A stretch of 64,000 nucleotides of DNA from Rikenellaceae bacterium (GCA_900771005.1 CAAGMI010000061.1:1-64000), one strand, 5' to 3'; positions 9,820 to 19,258 are shown, counted from the stretch's first letter. Notes: a model not told the origin generated them from the letters alone. Made by a program: numbers and translations.

Positions 9820-10404
9820 CTAGAATCTCTTTTGACTTACGTCCTTAGGCTCTGCCTCGGAAATGTTCTGAGGAACTGCCTTCTTGACGATTTCCTGTTG
9901 TTCTTCAGTAAGGCTGGCGAATTTCCTTCCATATGCCTTTCTTGAGAATTCATCACGAAGTTCGTTGACTGCCTTTACAAGCTCGTTCTGAACTGCGATG
10001 TATGCCTGATAACTTGTACCACGGTCATTCTGAAGAGAGATCACACCCTTTGATACATAGCATTCGCCGTATCCTTCGATTTCCTTGAGTTCCTTCTCAG
10101 GAAGTGTAGGGTCATCTGCGGGGTTTGAAAGGAATTCCTTGATTTTATCTTTCAACTGTCCGATTTCCAGGGCTTCAGTACCGGCAAAAAGTCTATCAGC
10201 TGCATTGATACGTACAATGATGATATTACGGCGATTGACTTTCTGGTCCTCAACCTTCTGATCCTTGTCAGGCATAGGAGGGAGACGACGGCTAAGACCG
10301 GTCTGCGATCCCATGGTGGTGGTCATAAGGAAGTAGCACAGCAGAAGGAACGCGATATCAGCTGTAGAACTTGAATTGATTGCAGGTGTTTTCTTGCTAC
10401 CCAT
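9820..10404 (-). CDS. exbD: ExbD-type biopolymer transport protein, longer paralogue
   Basis: This 194-residue ExbD/TolR-family protein has its motif NSSSTADIAFLLLCYFLMTT near the N-terminus, with the conserved Asp in the membrane helix. The periplasmic part is about 40 residues longer than in its neighbour and includes a second amphipathic segment and a Lys/Glu-rich tail. It lies 6 bases downstream of the membrane protein gene and 11 bases upstream of the second exbD. It probably assembles with ExbB as part of the TonB motor; whether the two ExbD paralogues form one mixed complex cannot be told from sequence. Confidence 0.92.
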   Translation of the reverse strand: MGSKKTPAINSSSTADIAFLLLCYFLMTTTMGSQTGLSRRLPPMPDKDQKVEDQKVNRRNIIIVRINAADRLFAGTEALEIGQLKDKIKEFLSNPADDPTLPEKELKEIEGYGECYVSKGVISLQNDRGTSYQAYIAVQNELVKAVNELRDEFSRKAYGRKFASLTEEQQEIVKKAVPQNISEAEPKDVSQKRF

Positions 10405-10410
10405 AGTAAT

Positions 10411-10860
10411 CTACTTTTTAGCCTGTTTGTTACGAACTGACATTACGATCTCACCAGCGATGATTGCGAGGATTGCTGCAACACCGGCGATATAGGTGAG
10501 GTTAAGCATTGTATCAGTAAGCTTGAGCTCTGAGTGGCTTGGAGTAAGATTGGTAAGACCTACTGCAGGAGAACCTGGAGAAATGAGGTATACCAGGAAG
10601 CAAACCACTGCTACTGCTACAACCACGATGGCACCCTTGACGATGCCCTTAGGGTTGTTCTTGTAACCTATGGCGATGCCAAAAATCACCAGTGAAAGCA
10701 CTGTAATGGCAACCATTGCATAGGTCCAATAGAGGAGAAGATCTGTCATGTTACCGCCGTTGCTCTCGAAACCGGCTACGAAGCCGATGACAGTAACGAC
10801 TGCACTGATGACGATCAACGCCAGCATTATCAGTTTGAATGTTTTACTATAATTCTTCAT
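10411..10860 (-). CDS. Small integral membrane protein in the exb operon
   Basis: This 149-residue protein has about four hydrophobic helices: LIMLALIVISAVVTVIGFVAG, LLLYWTYAMVAITVLSLVIFGIAI (about two residues of turn between charged ends), AIVVVAVAVVCFLVYLI, and MLNLTYIAGVAAILAIIAGEIV. No catalytic motif is seen. A protein of this size and topology regularly sits between exbB and exbD in Bacteroidota TonB operons, so an accessory role in the motor complex is a reasonable inference from position. Spacing is 23 bases from exbB and 6 bases to exbD. Confidence 0.75.
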   Translation of the reverse strand: MKNYSKTFKLIMLALIVISAVVTVIGFVAGFESNGGNMTDLLLYWTYAMVAITVLSLVIFGIAIGYKNNPKGIVKGAIVVVAVAVVCFLVYLISPGSPAVGLTNLTPSHSELKLTDTMLNLTYIAGVAAILAIIAGEIVMSVRNKQAKK

Positions 10861-10883
10861 TGTAAATGTGCTGTTAAGCGATA

Positions 10884-11699
10884 TTACTTCTTACCGTTGA
10901 ATTTTGTGAGTGCATCGATAAGGCAGATTGAAGAATCTTCCATATCAATGGTGATAGAGTCGATCTTTGCAAGGATATAGTTGTAGAATATCTGAAGGAT
11001 CATGGCTACGATCAAACCACCGACTGTGGTGATCAAAGCGACTTTCATACCACCTGCGACAACGTTAGGAGAAATATCACCAGCAGCCTGGATAGCATCG
11101 AATGCCTGGATCATACCGATCACAGTTCCGAGGAATCCGAGAGAAGGTGCGATAGCGATGAAGAGGGAGATCCAAGAAAGACCGTTCTCCATTTCGCTCA
11201 TCTGTACTGAGCCGTAAGAAACGACAGTCTTCTCGACAACGTCAACACCCTGGTCATAGCGGAGGAGTCCCTGATAGAAAATAGAAGCGACAGGACCGCG
11301 TGTATTGCGGCAAACGTCCTTTGCAGCTTCGATACCACCCTTTGCGAGTGCTTCTTCAACCTTCTCAACGAGAGCCTTTGTGTTGGTCTTTGAGAATGTG
11401 AGGAAAAGGATACGCTCGATAGCGAGTGCAAGACCGATGATCAAACAGAGAATGATAAGAGACATGAAGCCTGCACCACCCTCGATGAACTTTGTCTTGA
11501 GAGCCTGATGAAGCGGAACCTCAGGCTGAGCTGCTGTGAGTTCAGCGAGTGTCTGAGGAGCAGCATCTTCTTCTACAGCCTCAACAGCCTCTTCAACGGC
11601 TGCCGGCTCTTCAGCTGCCTGCTCGTCCTGAGCAAATGCATAGTTAGCAGAAAGAGCCATAGCGGCTGCTACTGCCAGAAACATGAAAATTTTTTTCAT
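10884..11699 (-). CDS. exbB: ExbB/TolQ/MotA-family proton channel protein
   Basis: The 271-residue product is the channel subunit of the TonB motor. It starts with a signal-peptide-like helix (MKKIFMFLAVAAAMALSANYAFAQ) and an unusual Glu/Ala-rich segment of about 30 residues, predicted periplasmic. Three membrane helices of the ExbB fold follow; the conserved family block is WISLFIAIAPSLGFLGTVIGMIQAFDAI plus ISPNVVAGGMKVALITTVGGL. The extra N-terminal helix and acidic segment are known in Bacteroidota ExbB. It is the first gene of a four-gene minus-strand operon. No exact TAnnTTTG box was found in the 96-base upstream gap. Confidence 0.93.
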   Translation of the reverse strand: MKKIFMFLAVAAAMALSANYAFAQDEQAAEEPAAVEEAVEAVEEDAAPQTLAELTAAQPEVPLHQALKTKFIEGGAGFMSLIILCLIIGLALAIERILFLTFSKTNTKALVEKVEEALAKGGIEAAKDVCRNTRGPVASIFYQGLLRYDQGVDVVEKTVVSYGSVQMSEMENGLSWISLFIAIAPSLGFLGTVIGMIQAFDAIQAAGDISPNVVAGGMKVALITTVGGLIVAMILQIFYNYILAKIDSITIDMEDSSICLIDALTKFNGKK

Positions 11700-11795
11700 A
11701 ATGTAATTAATAATGTATTAGTTATAAAATATTTTGTGTCTATGTGGGGACTCCAAATCGCTGCAATTTAGCAAAAAAAAATCATATCCCAATAA

Positions 11796-12830
11796 TTATT
11801 TTGACATTTCACCCCGGATGTTTTTTGAGAGAAGAGACTTTACTTCCTCATTATCAGAGTTTTCTCCCATCAAAAAGAAAAGCTTGCCCAGAGCGCTCTC
11901 CGTTGTCATGTCTCCTCCAGAGATTACACCGACATCCTTGAGCGCGCGTCCCGTGGCGTAGATGTCCATATTGACCTCTCCGGCCAGGCACTGCGTTATG
12001 TTCAGAAGGATCTTCCCCTTGCCTGACGCCTCCCTGATTATGTTGATGAACCAATCCTTCGAGATAGAGTTTCCGGAGCCATAGGTCTCTATTATACAAG
12101 CTCTTATGCCTTCTCCGAGCAGACAGTTCCTGGCTACGCTTTCCGTAATCCCCGGGTGGACTTTCATGATTGAAACCCTGGTGTCAAGTTCCGTGTGGAT
12201 TGCAAGCGGACCTGCGGTCTGTTCAGGGTAGTGTATCCTCTTGGCATCATACCTGATGCTGATTCCGGCTTCGGCCAGTGCGGGATAATTAGGCGAAGAA
12301 AATGCGTCGAAGGAAGTGGCGTTGACCTTGGTGCAACGGTTCCCTCTGTACAGCTTCGAATTGAAGAAAATGCAGACTTCCGGGACCATTGGTCTCCCGT
12401 TGCTGTCTTTGGCTGTCGCTATTTCAACCGATGAGACAAGATTCTCTTTGCCGTCAGTCCTCGGGCGGCCTACAGGAAGCTGGCTTCCCGTGAATATGAC
12501 GGGTTTGCCGAGGTTCTCCAGCATAAAACTCAGGGCCGATGCTGAATAAGCCATGGTGTCCGTACCGTGGAGAATCACGAAACCGTCATACTCGTCATAC
12601 TTTTCCCTTATCAGAAGCGCAAGCTGCTTCCACATGAGGGGTTCCACGTCGGAAGAATCGATGAGCGGGTCGAAAGTGTACGAATCTATGGTCAGGGCGA
12701 ACTTTCTGAGCTCCGGCACCTCGTCCATTATACCTCTGAAATCGAATGGCTTGAGGGCCTGGTTCATCGGATCTTCCTTCATCCCGATGGTTCCTCCCGT
12801 GTAGATGAGGAGAACTGAACCTTGTGTCAT
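11796..12830 (-). CDS. ansA: Type I (cytoplasmic) L-asparaginase
   Basis: This 344-residue asparaginase hydrolyses L-Asn to L-Asp and ammonia. Both catalytic threonine motifs are visible: LLIYTGGTIGM at the N-terminus and HGTDTMAYSASALSFML about 90 residues in. GSQLPVGRPRTDGKEN and the C-terminal VISGGDMTTESALGKL are family blocks. No signal peptide is present, which fits the cytoplasmic type. It is the last gene of the dprA-tatD-ansA unit; its ATG overlaps the tatD stop by 4 bases. Confidence 0.93.
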   Translation of the reverse strand: MTQGSVLLIYTGGTIGMKEDPMNQALKPFDFRGIMDEVPELRKFALTIDSYTFDPLIDSSDVEPLMWKQLALLIREKYDEYDGFVILHGTDTMAYSASALSFMLENLGKPVIFTGSQLPVGRPRTDGKENLVSSVEIATAKDSNGRPMVPEVCIFFNSKLYRGNRCTKVNATSFDAFSSPNYPALAEAGISIRYDAKRIHYPEQTAGPLAIHTELDTRVSIMKVHPGITESVARNCLLGEGIRACIIETYGSGNSISKDWFINIIREASGKGKILLNITQCLAGEVNMDIYATGRALKDVGVISGGDMTTESALGKLFFLMGENSDNEEVKSLLSKNIRGEMSK

Positions 12831-13594
12831 ATTGCGAATAGTTTTTTAGCGTTTTGGGTCGTGACTCCGGCTACTTCTTCGATGCTTGTGCCCTTTGCCT
12901 GTGCGAGTTTCTCCGCTATCAGCGGGATAAGGCTGCTTTCGTTCCGTTCTCCACGGTGCGGCGTCGGAGCCAGGTAAGGCGCATCGGTCTCCAGAAGTAT
13001 TCTCTCCAGAGGTATCCTCTTAATATCTTCAGCGATGCCTGCATTTTTGAAAGTCAACACACCGCCTATGCCCACGTACCACTCTCCATAGCCTTTGATC
13101 CTTTCAAAGGTTTCCGCGCTTCCGCTGAATGCGTGAAGATTCCCCCTTAGACGGAGGTGGCGGCAGTCGGACATTATGGAAAAGAAATCTTCCGTGGCAT
13201 CCCGCAGGTGAATGTTCACCGGGAGGTCCCATTGCGAAGCCAGTTCCAGCTGTGTCCTGAATGCTTCTTTCTGCTCTTTCTTGAATTCTGTCGAAAAGTG
13301 GTAATCCAGTCCGATCTCGCCTATTGCCACGACACCGTCGCGGCTGTGCCGTTCAATCAGGGCAATCTCGTCCTTCCAGTCTTTCCCTACGGAACCGGGG
13401 TACAGGCCAAGCATGGGATGGAGTATGCCGGGGTGCTTCATGCACAACTTGAACATACCGTCCCTTTCGGATGAGTCGATATCAGCCTGGATAAGGTGCG
13501 TGACACCTGATTGCAAGGCTCTTTCGATGACCTGCTCCTCCTCTCCTTCAAATGCCTTGTCGGATATGTGGGTATGTGTGTCTATGAATTCCAT
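12827..13594 (-). CDS. TatD-family metal-dependent hydrolase/deoxyribonuclease
   Basis: The 255-residue protein is a TatD-type TIM-barrel metal hydrolase. Metal ligands are visible in FIDTHTHISDKAF, GEIGLDYH, NIHLRDA, LHAFSGSAE and LLETDAPYLAP. Family members act as 3'-5' DNases or RNases; the substrate here is not evident. It lies between dprA (15 bases upstream) and ansA (4-base overlap). Co-transcription with DprA is consistent with a DNA-handling role but does not prove it. Confidence 0.92.
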   Translation of the reverse strand: MEFIDTHTHISDKAFEGEEEQVIERALQSGVTHLIQADIDSSERDGMFKLCMKHPGILHPMLGLYPGSVGKDWKDEIALIERHSRDGVVAIGEIGLDYHFSTEFKKEQKEAFRTQLELASQWDLPVNIHLRDATEDFFSIMSDCRHLRLRGNLHAFSGSAETFERIKGYGEWYVGIGGVLTFKNAGIAEDIKRIPLERILLETDAPYLAPTPHRGERNESSLIPLIAEKLAQAKGTSIEEVAGVTTQNAKKLFAI

Positions 13595-13609
13595 TTTGCT
13601 CCGGCAAAT

Positions 13610-14761
13610 TTAAGCAATTTTGGCATTTATGGCGCATCTGCCCAACAGATCTACGGAAATGAAACCGTCCAGCTCAAGTTGCCCGGTGGCGCGGGATACC
13701 TCGCGGTATTTCAAGTTCAGTTTCCGGCATATTTCGTCGGGAGCGATCCCGCGCTCCCTGCTTATCAGTTCGAATACGGCTTGGATTTCCGGTGAATCGG
13801 GATATTTCATCCTGACGGCGCCTGCAGGGTCTTTTGAGAGAGCGGAACGCGTACTTTTCAGCCCCAGAGCATCGCACAGGGATGCCAGAGAATATATCGG
13901 TTCTGCTATTTTACGGGCTATCAAGGCATTGCATCCCTGGGACCTGGTGTCGTCGATCCTGCCGGGCAGTGCGAAAACCTCCCTTCCATAGCTTTCGGCG
14001 AGGTGCGCTGTGATCATCCCGCCTCCCTTTGACTTTGATTCTATGAGGATGGTTGACCTGCCCAGGCCGGCTATTATCCTGTTTCTCCTTATGAAATTGA
14101 CCTGCATCGGCGCGGTTCCCGGAGGATAATCGGATATGATTGCACATCCCGGTGACGCTGCTATGCGGCAGGCCGCCACTCTGTGGGATGGGGGATAGAT
14201 GTCCTCTATGCCTACAGGGATGACGGCAACGGTGGGGAGCCCGAAATCCAGGGCGGCCAGATGCGCGGTGATGTCGGTGCCCAGGGCCAGTCCGCTGACG
14301 ATTGCAGGCTTCTCCGGAGATTCGGAAATGGACCTGACAATGCGTGTGCACCATTCCTTGCCGTACAGCGAGATATCTCTGGTCCCCACTATCGATATCG
14401 TTTCCCTGCAGTTGAATATTTCTTCTGGCGGGGAGGAACTTCGGATGTACAGGCAGGACGGGGCGTCCTCGCATTCCTTCAGCAATGACGGATACGCATC
14501 CTCATTGATGGAAATGACGCGGTAGCCAAGATTCTCGAGTCTCCTGAGTTCGGCCAGGGCGTCCTTTATGGCCCTGCCATTTACGAGGGGCCTGAATTTG
14601 CTGTACGGGCCGAAAAGTTTGTCCAGCTCAGTCCCGTCGAGTCCGAACAGGGCCGAACAGGAACCGAGTTCCCTGATTATATGCACGGATATTTTCGGAT
14701 GGAACCCGAATATCCTGTTCATTGCAACCGCTCCTGCGCGCTCAAGGATAATTTCATTCAT
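13610..14761 (-). CDS. dprA: DNA-processing protein DprA
   Basis: From the ATG at 14761 the product is 383 residues. An N-terminal helical region is followed by the Rossmann-like DprA domain, with SIVGTRDISLYGKEW, SGLALGTDITAH, NFIRRNRIIAGL and SKGGGMITAHLAESYGREVFALPG. A C-terminal winged-helix-like segment (ISRERGIAPDEICRKL and onward) completes the usual architecture. DprA loads RecA on incoming single-stranded DNA during natural transformation, although many non-competent bacteria retain it. The start was chosen because upstream codons would run through the divergent ABC-transporter promoter. The gene heads the dprA-tatD-ansA unit. Confidence 0.92.
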   Translation of the reverse strand: MNEIILERAGAVAMNRIFGFHPKISVHIIRELGSCSALFGLDGTELDKLFGPYSKFRPLVNGRAIKDALAELRRLENLGYRVISINEDAYPSLLKECEDAPSCLYIRSSSPPEEIFNCRETISIVGTRDISLYGKEWCTRIVRSISESPEKPAIVSGLALGTDITAHLAALDFGLPTVAVIPVGIEDIYPPSHRVAACRIAASPGCAIISDYPPGTAPMQVNFIRRNRIIAGLGRSTILIESKSKGGGMITAHLAESYGREVFALPGRIDDTRSQGCNALIARKIAEPIYSLASLCDALGLKSTRSALSKDPAGAVRMKYPDSPEIQAVFELISRERGIAPDEICRKLNLKYREVSRATGQLELDGFISVDLLGRCAINAKIA

Positions 14762-14801
14762 TTCAATTTCATAAGTTCTGCTATAATATGGGATTAAATC
14801 G

Positions 14802-14809
14802 TATATTTG
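14802..14809 (+). promoter_or_regulatory. -7 box of the fused ABC transporter
   Basis: TATATTTG matches TAnnTTTG and lies 18 bases before the ATG at 14828. No matching box facing dprA was found in the same gap. Confidence 0.6.
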
Positions 14810-14827
14810 CATCAAATACGTAAAAAG

Positions 14828-17506
14828 ATGACACTTCTTACAATATTCGACTCGATCGCCGAGTCTTTCTATAACAACTTCATAGTCGAAAACCGTTACA
14901 TGCACATTGTTGACGGATTGGAGGCCACTCTCGTGATTACTTTCTTCGCCGTGATCCTGGGCACTCTGCTGGGAGGCGGGATATGCTGGATGAGGATGCA
15001 CCGCAACCGTTTCATTCAGGGCGTGGCCAAGGTATACATAGACGTGATGAGAGGCACCCCGCTTCTGGTGATGTTGATGATGATGTACTATGTGGTACTT
15101 GCTCCTATCCGCGTTACGGGGGTGTTCGTGGCCATAATTACGTTTGCGTTGAATATGGCGGCGTATGTATGCGAGATGCTTCGTACAAGCATTGAAGGGA
15201 TTGACAGGGGGCAGACTGAAGCTGGACTGTCTCTGGGCTTCACCAAGGTGCAGACCTTCTTATATATAGTGCTTCCTCAGGCTGTGCGCAATGTGATGCC
15301 GGTCTATCAGGGAGAGGTCATCGGATTGCTCAAAAGTACCTCGATAGTGGGATATGTTGCCGTTTTGGATATGACTAAGGCTTCCGATATAATCAGGGCT
15401 CGAACCTTCGACGCATTTTTCCCTCTGATAACCATTGCACTCATATATTTCATCATTGCATGGCTGATCGGAATCTTTCTCAAGTCCCTTGTGCGGAAAC
15501 CTGCCAAGGCCGGGAAGGCGGCATTGCTTGCCATTCCGCTTGTCGCCCTTTCCATATCGTCCTGCACAAAGTCTTGCAATGACGGTTTTATCCCTACCTG
15601 CGAAGAAGACTTGCAGGGATATAAGGTGTCCACTGTGGTAGGTAGCGCCACCGAGCCTTATCTCGAAAAACTGTACGGGCGCGAGAACCTCCTTACATAC
15701 AATGGTGTAGTTGATGCGGTAGAGGCGTTGTTGAGAGGAAAAGTAAAGGCATATTATCACGATGACGTGAACTCGATAGCCTTTTTGAAAGAGAATCCGA
15801 ATCTTGATACTCTGTCAACCGCAATGCCTCAAATGCCTGTCGGAGCATGCTTCAGTTTTGAGAACCGGGAACTTTCCGAGCAGTTTGCGGATTTCTGGGC
15901 TGAGTTTTCTCTCTCAGAGGAAGGGAAGGAGATGTTCGACAGGTGGTGGAGCGTTCCAGGGGAAAAAGGGCACAGGGATGTGGATGCAGTTACTGTAGGC
16001 GCGCCCATCAGGATGGCCATAATGGGCACGGATCCTCCTTTCAATATGATAATCAACGGCCAGCCTGACGGTTATGAGGTGGAGCTGGCCAGGCGTTTCG
16101 CGCTGTCCATAGGCAGACCTCTGGATATTGCTGTGATGGATTTCGGGGCCATTCTTCCGGGTCTTGTCTCAAACAAGTTGGATATGGCGATGTCCATAAT
16201 CAACATTACGGAAGAAAGGCAGAAAACGATAATTCAGGTTCCGTATTTCAAAAGCAAGGTTGTTGCAATGTACCTGAAGAGTGATCCGGCCCAGTCTGCG
16301 TCTGCCGGCAGGGGAAAGATGATATGGATCATATGCGGAGTGCTGTTGGGATGCGCATTCATGGAGTTGATACACAGGGGGATCATACGGAGAAGGAAGA
16401 GAGCGGTGCCGGCAGGGGATTCCGGAGACGTCATAATCAGGGTGTCCCATCTCAGCAAATCATTCGGTAAACTCCACGTTTTGAAGGATGTCAGCGCAGA
16501 TATACACAGAGGAGAAGTCATAAGCGTAATAGGTCCGTCCGGAACAGGGAAGAGTACCTTCCTGCGTTGTCTCAATCTGCTGGAACATCCTGATGGAGGC
16601 AATATCGTAGTGCTCGGGCAGGATGTCCTTGGCCCTGGTTTCGATATGCCGGAGATAAGGAAGAAGATGGGTATGGTATTCCAGTCTTTCAACCTTTTCA
16701 ATGGAAAGAGCATACTCGAGAACATAACGTTCGCGCCAATCAAACTTCTTGGGAAGGATAAGGTGGAAGCAGGGGCCAGAGCGATGGAACTCCTCCATCT
16801 CGTCGGCCTCGCAGAGAAGGCTGATGCATATCCGGAGCAGCTTTCAGGTGGCCAGAAGCAGAGAGTCGCAATTGCAAGGGCCCTCGCTATGGATCCTGAT
16901 ATCATATTGTTTGACGAACCTACATCCGCACTTGATCCGACTATGGTCAATGAAGTGCTTGGCGTCATGCGCACACTTGCAAAGAGAGGACTGACCATGA
17001 TGGTGGTTACCCATGAGATGCGTTTTGCAAAAGAAGTGAGCACCAGGGTCTTCTATATGGATCAGGGCTATATTTATGAGGAAGGGACCCCGGAACAGAT
17101 TTTCGAGCATCCGCAGAAAGAAAGGACTCGCAAGTTCATCAACCAGATATCCGAGTGCGAGTATAAGATCAACTCAAAGGCATATGACTACTATGAGATG
17201 ATGTCGAAAATCGAGACGTTCTGCTCCAAGTACAATATGTCGGCATCTGAAATCGATCATATATCCCATGCCGTCGAGGAGGGAATACTGGTGGTCGGTC
17301 CGACCGCAGGAATGAAGGTGACGGTGTCATATTCCGAAAAGACATCGTCAAAGGAAGTCAGGATCTTCTCGCCTGCCGAACTCAAAGACGACATTCTCGA
17401 CAGCGAAGAATACATGGTTCAGGCGGCCATTCTGCGCGGTATATGCAGGAATATAAAAATCCAGCATCAGGATTCAGGCAGTTGCCTTGTCTTGATACTG
17501 GATTGA
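14828..17506 (+). CDS. Fused amino-acid ABC transporter: permease, binding lobes and ATPase in one chain
   Basis: The 892-residue protein joins a complete polar-amino-acid importer. Residues ~1-225 are a HisM/GlnP-type permease with five membrane helices and the ATPase-contact loop EAGLSLGF at ~131. Residues ~230-246 look like an SPII signal peptide ending in SISSC. Residues ~260-380 match the second lobe and C-terminal end of a periplasmic binding protein ([16 protein letters not shown] to [11 protein letters not shown]). Residues ~390-480 match the first lobe ([31 protein letters not shown]). A helix at ~498-518 returns the chain to the cytoplasm. Residues ~535-770 are a GlnQ-type ATPase: [29 protein letters not shown] ~120-residue C-terminal domain is unassigned. 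The lobe order is reversed relative to normal binding proteins. The substrate is probably an amino acid. Confidence 0.88.
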   Translation: MTLLTIFDSIAESFYNNFIVENRYMHIVDGLEATLVITFFAVILGTLLGGGICWMRMHRNRFIQGVAKVYIDVMRGTPLLVMLMMMYYVVLAPIRVTGVFVAIITFALNMAAYVCEMLRTSIEGIDRGQTEAGLSLGFTKVQTFLYIVLPQAVRNVMPVYQGEVIGLLKSTSIVGYVAVLDMTKASDIIRARTFDAFFPLITIALIYFIIAWLIGIFLKSLVRKPAKAGKAALLAIPLVALSISSCTKSCNDGFIPTCEEDLQGYKVSTVVGSATEPYLEKLYGRENLLTYNGVVDAVEALLRGKVKAYYHDDVNSIAFLKENPNLDTLSTAMPQMPVGACFSFENRELSEQFADFWAEFSLSEEGKEMFDRWWSVPGEKGHRDVDAVTVGAPIRMAIMGTDPPFNMIINGQPDGYEVELARRFALSIGRPLDIAVMDFGAILPGLVSNKLDMAMSIINITEERQKTIIQVPYFKSKVVAMYLKSDPAQSASAGRGKMIWIICGVLLGCAFMELIHRGIIRRRKRAVPAGDSGDVIIRVSHLSKSFGKLHVLKDVSADIHRGEVISVIGPSGTGKSTFLRCLNLLEHPDGGNIVVLGQDVLGPGFDMPEIRKKMGMVFQSFNLFNGKSILENITFAPIKLLGKDKVEAGARAMELLHLVGLAEKADAYPEQLSGGQKQRVAIARALAMDPDIILFDEPTSALDPTMVNEVLGVMRTLAKRGLTMMVVTHEMRFAKEVSTRVFYMDQGYIYEEGTPEQIFEHPQKERTRKFINQISECEYKINSKAYDYYEMMSKIETFCSKYNMSASEIDHISHAVEEGILVVGPTAGMKVTVSYSEKTSSKEVRIFSPAELKDDILDSEEYMVQAAILRGICRNIKIQHQDSGSCLVLILD

Positions 17507-17526
17507 TCCGGTATTTCTGTCTCTGA

Positions 17527-18576
17527 CTAGAGAATCAGCATTGCATCCCCGTAAGGGCCGAAGCGATAGTCGTTCTCCAGAGCCACGTTATATGCGTTCA
17601 TAACTTTCTCGTATCCTCCGAAGGCCGCAACTGCCATAAGCATCGTTGACTCCGGCATATGGAAATTGGATACGATTGCATCAGGAATAGAGAAATCGTA
17701 TGGCGGGAAGATGAACTTGTTTGTCCAAAGGTCATTGGCCTTTATCTCATTCTTGGTCGTGACGTATGTCTCAAGGGCACGTATCACTGTCACACCTACT
17801 CCTACGATCTTATGCCCTGAATTCTTTGTGGCATTGATCTGATTGGCCGCTTCCTCGCTGATAATCATCCTCTCGCAGTCCATGCGATGCTTGCTGAGGT
17901 CTTCCACATCTACCTGACGGAAATGGCCTACACCCATGTGCACTGTGATGAATGTCTTATCTATATCCTTGAGAGTCATTCTGTTGAAAAGCTCCCTGCT
18001 GAAATGCAGTCCCGCTGCCGGTGCGGATACCGCACCCTCGTTGGCTGCGAATATAGTCTGGAAATTCTCTGCATCCTCAGGATCAGGTGTCTGCTTCACC
18101 CATTCAGGGACAGGCGTCTGACCCAGGGCGAAGAGGGCCTGCTTGAACTCGTCATATGGGCCGTCATAGAGAAATCTCAAAGTGCGTCCGCGGGAAGTCG
18201 TGTTGTCGATGACTTCGGCGACCATGCTCTCGTCATCTCCAAAATAGAGTTTGTTTCCTATTCTGATCTTGCGGGCGGGATCCACGATGACGTCCCAGAG
18301 TCTCTGCTCCTTTGCAAGTTCCCTGAGGAGGAACACCATGATGTCGGCTCCCGTCTTTTCTTTCTTTCCGAAAAGCTTGGCAGGGAATACCTTGGTGTCG
18401 TTGAGGACGAACCTGTCTCCCTTGCCGAAATATTCGATTATATCCTTGAACTGTCTGTGTTCGATTTCACCAGTGTCTTTGTGGAGAACCAGAAGTTTGC
18501 ACTCATCTCTCCATCTTGTAGGCTGCTGGGCAATTTTTTCTTTCGGAAGAACGAAATGGAATTGTGATAGTTTCAT
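17527..18576 (-). CDS. queA: tRNA preQ1(34) S-adenosylmethionine ribosyltransferase-isomerase
   Basis: The 349-residue enzyme transfers and isomerises the ribosyl moiety of AdoMet to preQ1-tRNA, giving epoxyqueuosine in the queuosine pathway. The family signature blocks are present: LPKEKIAQQPTRWRDECKLL, FVLNDTKVFPAKLFG, SAPAAGLHFSRELF, ITVHMGVGHFRQV and SNFHMPESTMLMAVAAFGG. The ATG at 18576 is preferred over an upstream TTG because MKLSQFHFVLP is the normal N-terminus. It is downstream of the Nudix gene on the same strand (53 bases apart). It converges on the ABC transporter with a 20-base gap that shows no terminator hairpin. Confidence 0.96.
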   Translation of the reverse strand: MKLSQFHFVLPKEKIAQQPTRWRDECKLLVLHKDTGEIEHRQFKDIIEYFGKGDRFVLNDTKVFPAKLFGKKEKTGADIMVFLLRELAKEQRLWDVIVDPARKIRIGNKLYFGDDESMVAEVIDNTTSRGRTLRFLYDGPYDEFKQALFALGQTPVPEWVKQTPDPEDAENFQTIFAANEGAVSAPAAGLHFSRELFNRMTLKDIDKTFITVHMGVGHFRQVDVEDLSKHRMDCERMIISEEAANQINATKNSGHKIVGVGVTVIRALETYVTTKNEIKANDLWTNKFIFPPYDFSIPDAIVSNFHMPESTMLMAVAAFGGYEKVMNAYNVALENDYRFGPYGDAMLIL

Positions 18577-18629
18577 ATAGTTTCGTAATGACAATACTTA
18601 CTCTATACGGACTGTCACGGCAAAAAGTT

Positions 18630-19241
18630 TCACACTTTTGCTTCGCGGAACACTTCGATTATGCTTGGGAATGTATTCTTGAGGAAAGGAGGCAGGCTTG
18701 ACTTTGCGACCCATGCCGCTTTCGAGATGTCCTCTTCCCTCTGAGGCGTCAGGTCAACAGGGTCGGTGTACAGCATATTGTACCACCAGGTATGCTTGAG
18801 ATGCCATTTCCCGTCCCTGAAATAGCAGTGATCCGTAATGCATATCAGGTCACCAAGTTCGAGCTGGTTGACGCCGGTTTCTTCCTGAACTTCCCTGAGC
18901 GCCGTCACCTTTATGTCCTCATCCGGCTCCTGATGGCCTTTCGGGAGATCCCACAGACCGTTTCTGTTTATGAGCAGGAAGTCACCCCTTCTGTTGGACA
19001 CAAGCCCCCCGGCGGCATTGACTTCCTTGAATTCGGAGCACAACCTCCTGTAGGTTTTACCGGTGTTGTCAGTCGGTATGTATATGCGGCTGAGGGATTC
19101 GGAAGCCTCGAACATTGACACGAGCGTGTGTATGTCTATGCGCTCTCCTATGTGGAACTCTACGGAATTCGGATCGGTGAGAGCCTGGTCTGAAGGTTCG
19201 CATATAATTATGCAGCGACGCTCGAAATAGATTTTATGCAC
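18630..19241 (-). CDS. Nudix hydrolase
   Basis: From the GTG at 19241 the protein has 203 residues. The N-terminal ~65 residues carry no known catalytic motif. A Nudix domain follows with the Nudix box GHQEPDEDIKVTALREVQEETGV split across the usual GX5EX7REUXEEXGU pattern, preceded by GLWDLPK. Members hydrolyse nucleoside diphosphates linked to another group; the substrate cannot be inferred. The GTG start was chosen because HKIYFERRCIIIC is the first conserved-looking stretch and the minus-strand -7 box lies 24 bases upstream. The gene is divergent from the SRPBCC-like gene. Confidence 0.82.
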   Translation of the reverse strand: MHKIYFERRCIIICEPSDQALTDPNSVEFHIGERIDIHTLVSMFEASESLSRIYIPTDNTGKTYRRLCSEFKEVNAAGGLVSNRRGDFLLINRNGLWDLPKGHQEPDEDIKVTALREVQEETGVNQLELGDLICITDHCYFRDGKWHLKHTWWYNMLYTDPVDLTPQREEDISKAAWVAKSSLPPFLKNTFPSIIEVFREAKV

Positions 19242-19250
19242 AGATTTTCC

Positions 19251-19258
19251 TATATTTG
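19251..19258 (+). promoter_or_regulatory. -7 box of the SRPBCC-like gene operon
   Basis: TATATTTG lies 23 bases before the ATG at 19282. It faces away from the Nudix -7 box, with only 7 bases between the two boxes. Confidence 0.65.

Noticed and set aside
17507..17526. Terminator between the ABC transporter and queA
   Set aside because: The 20-base gap holds no stem.
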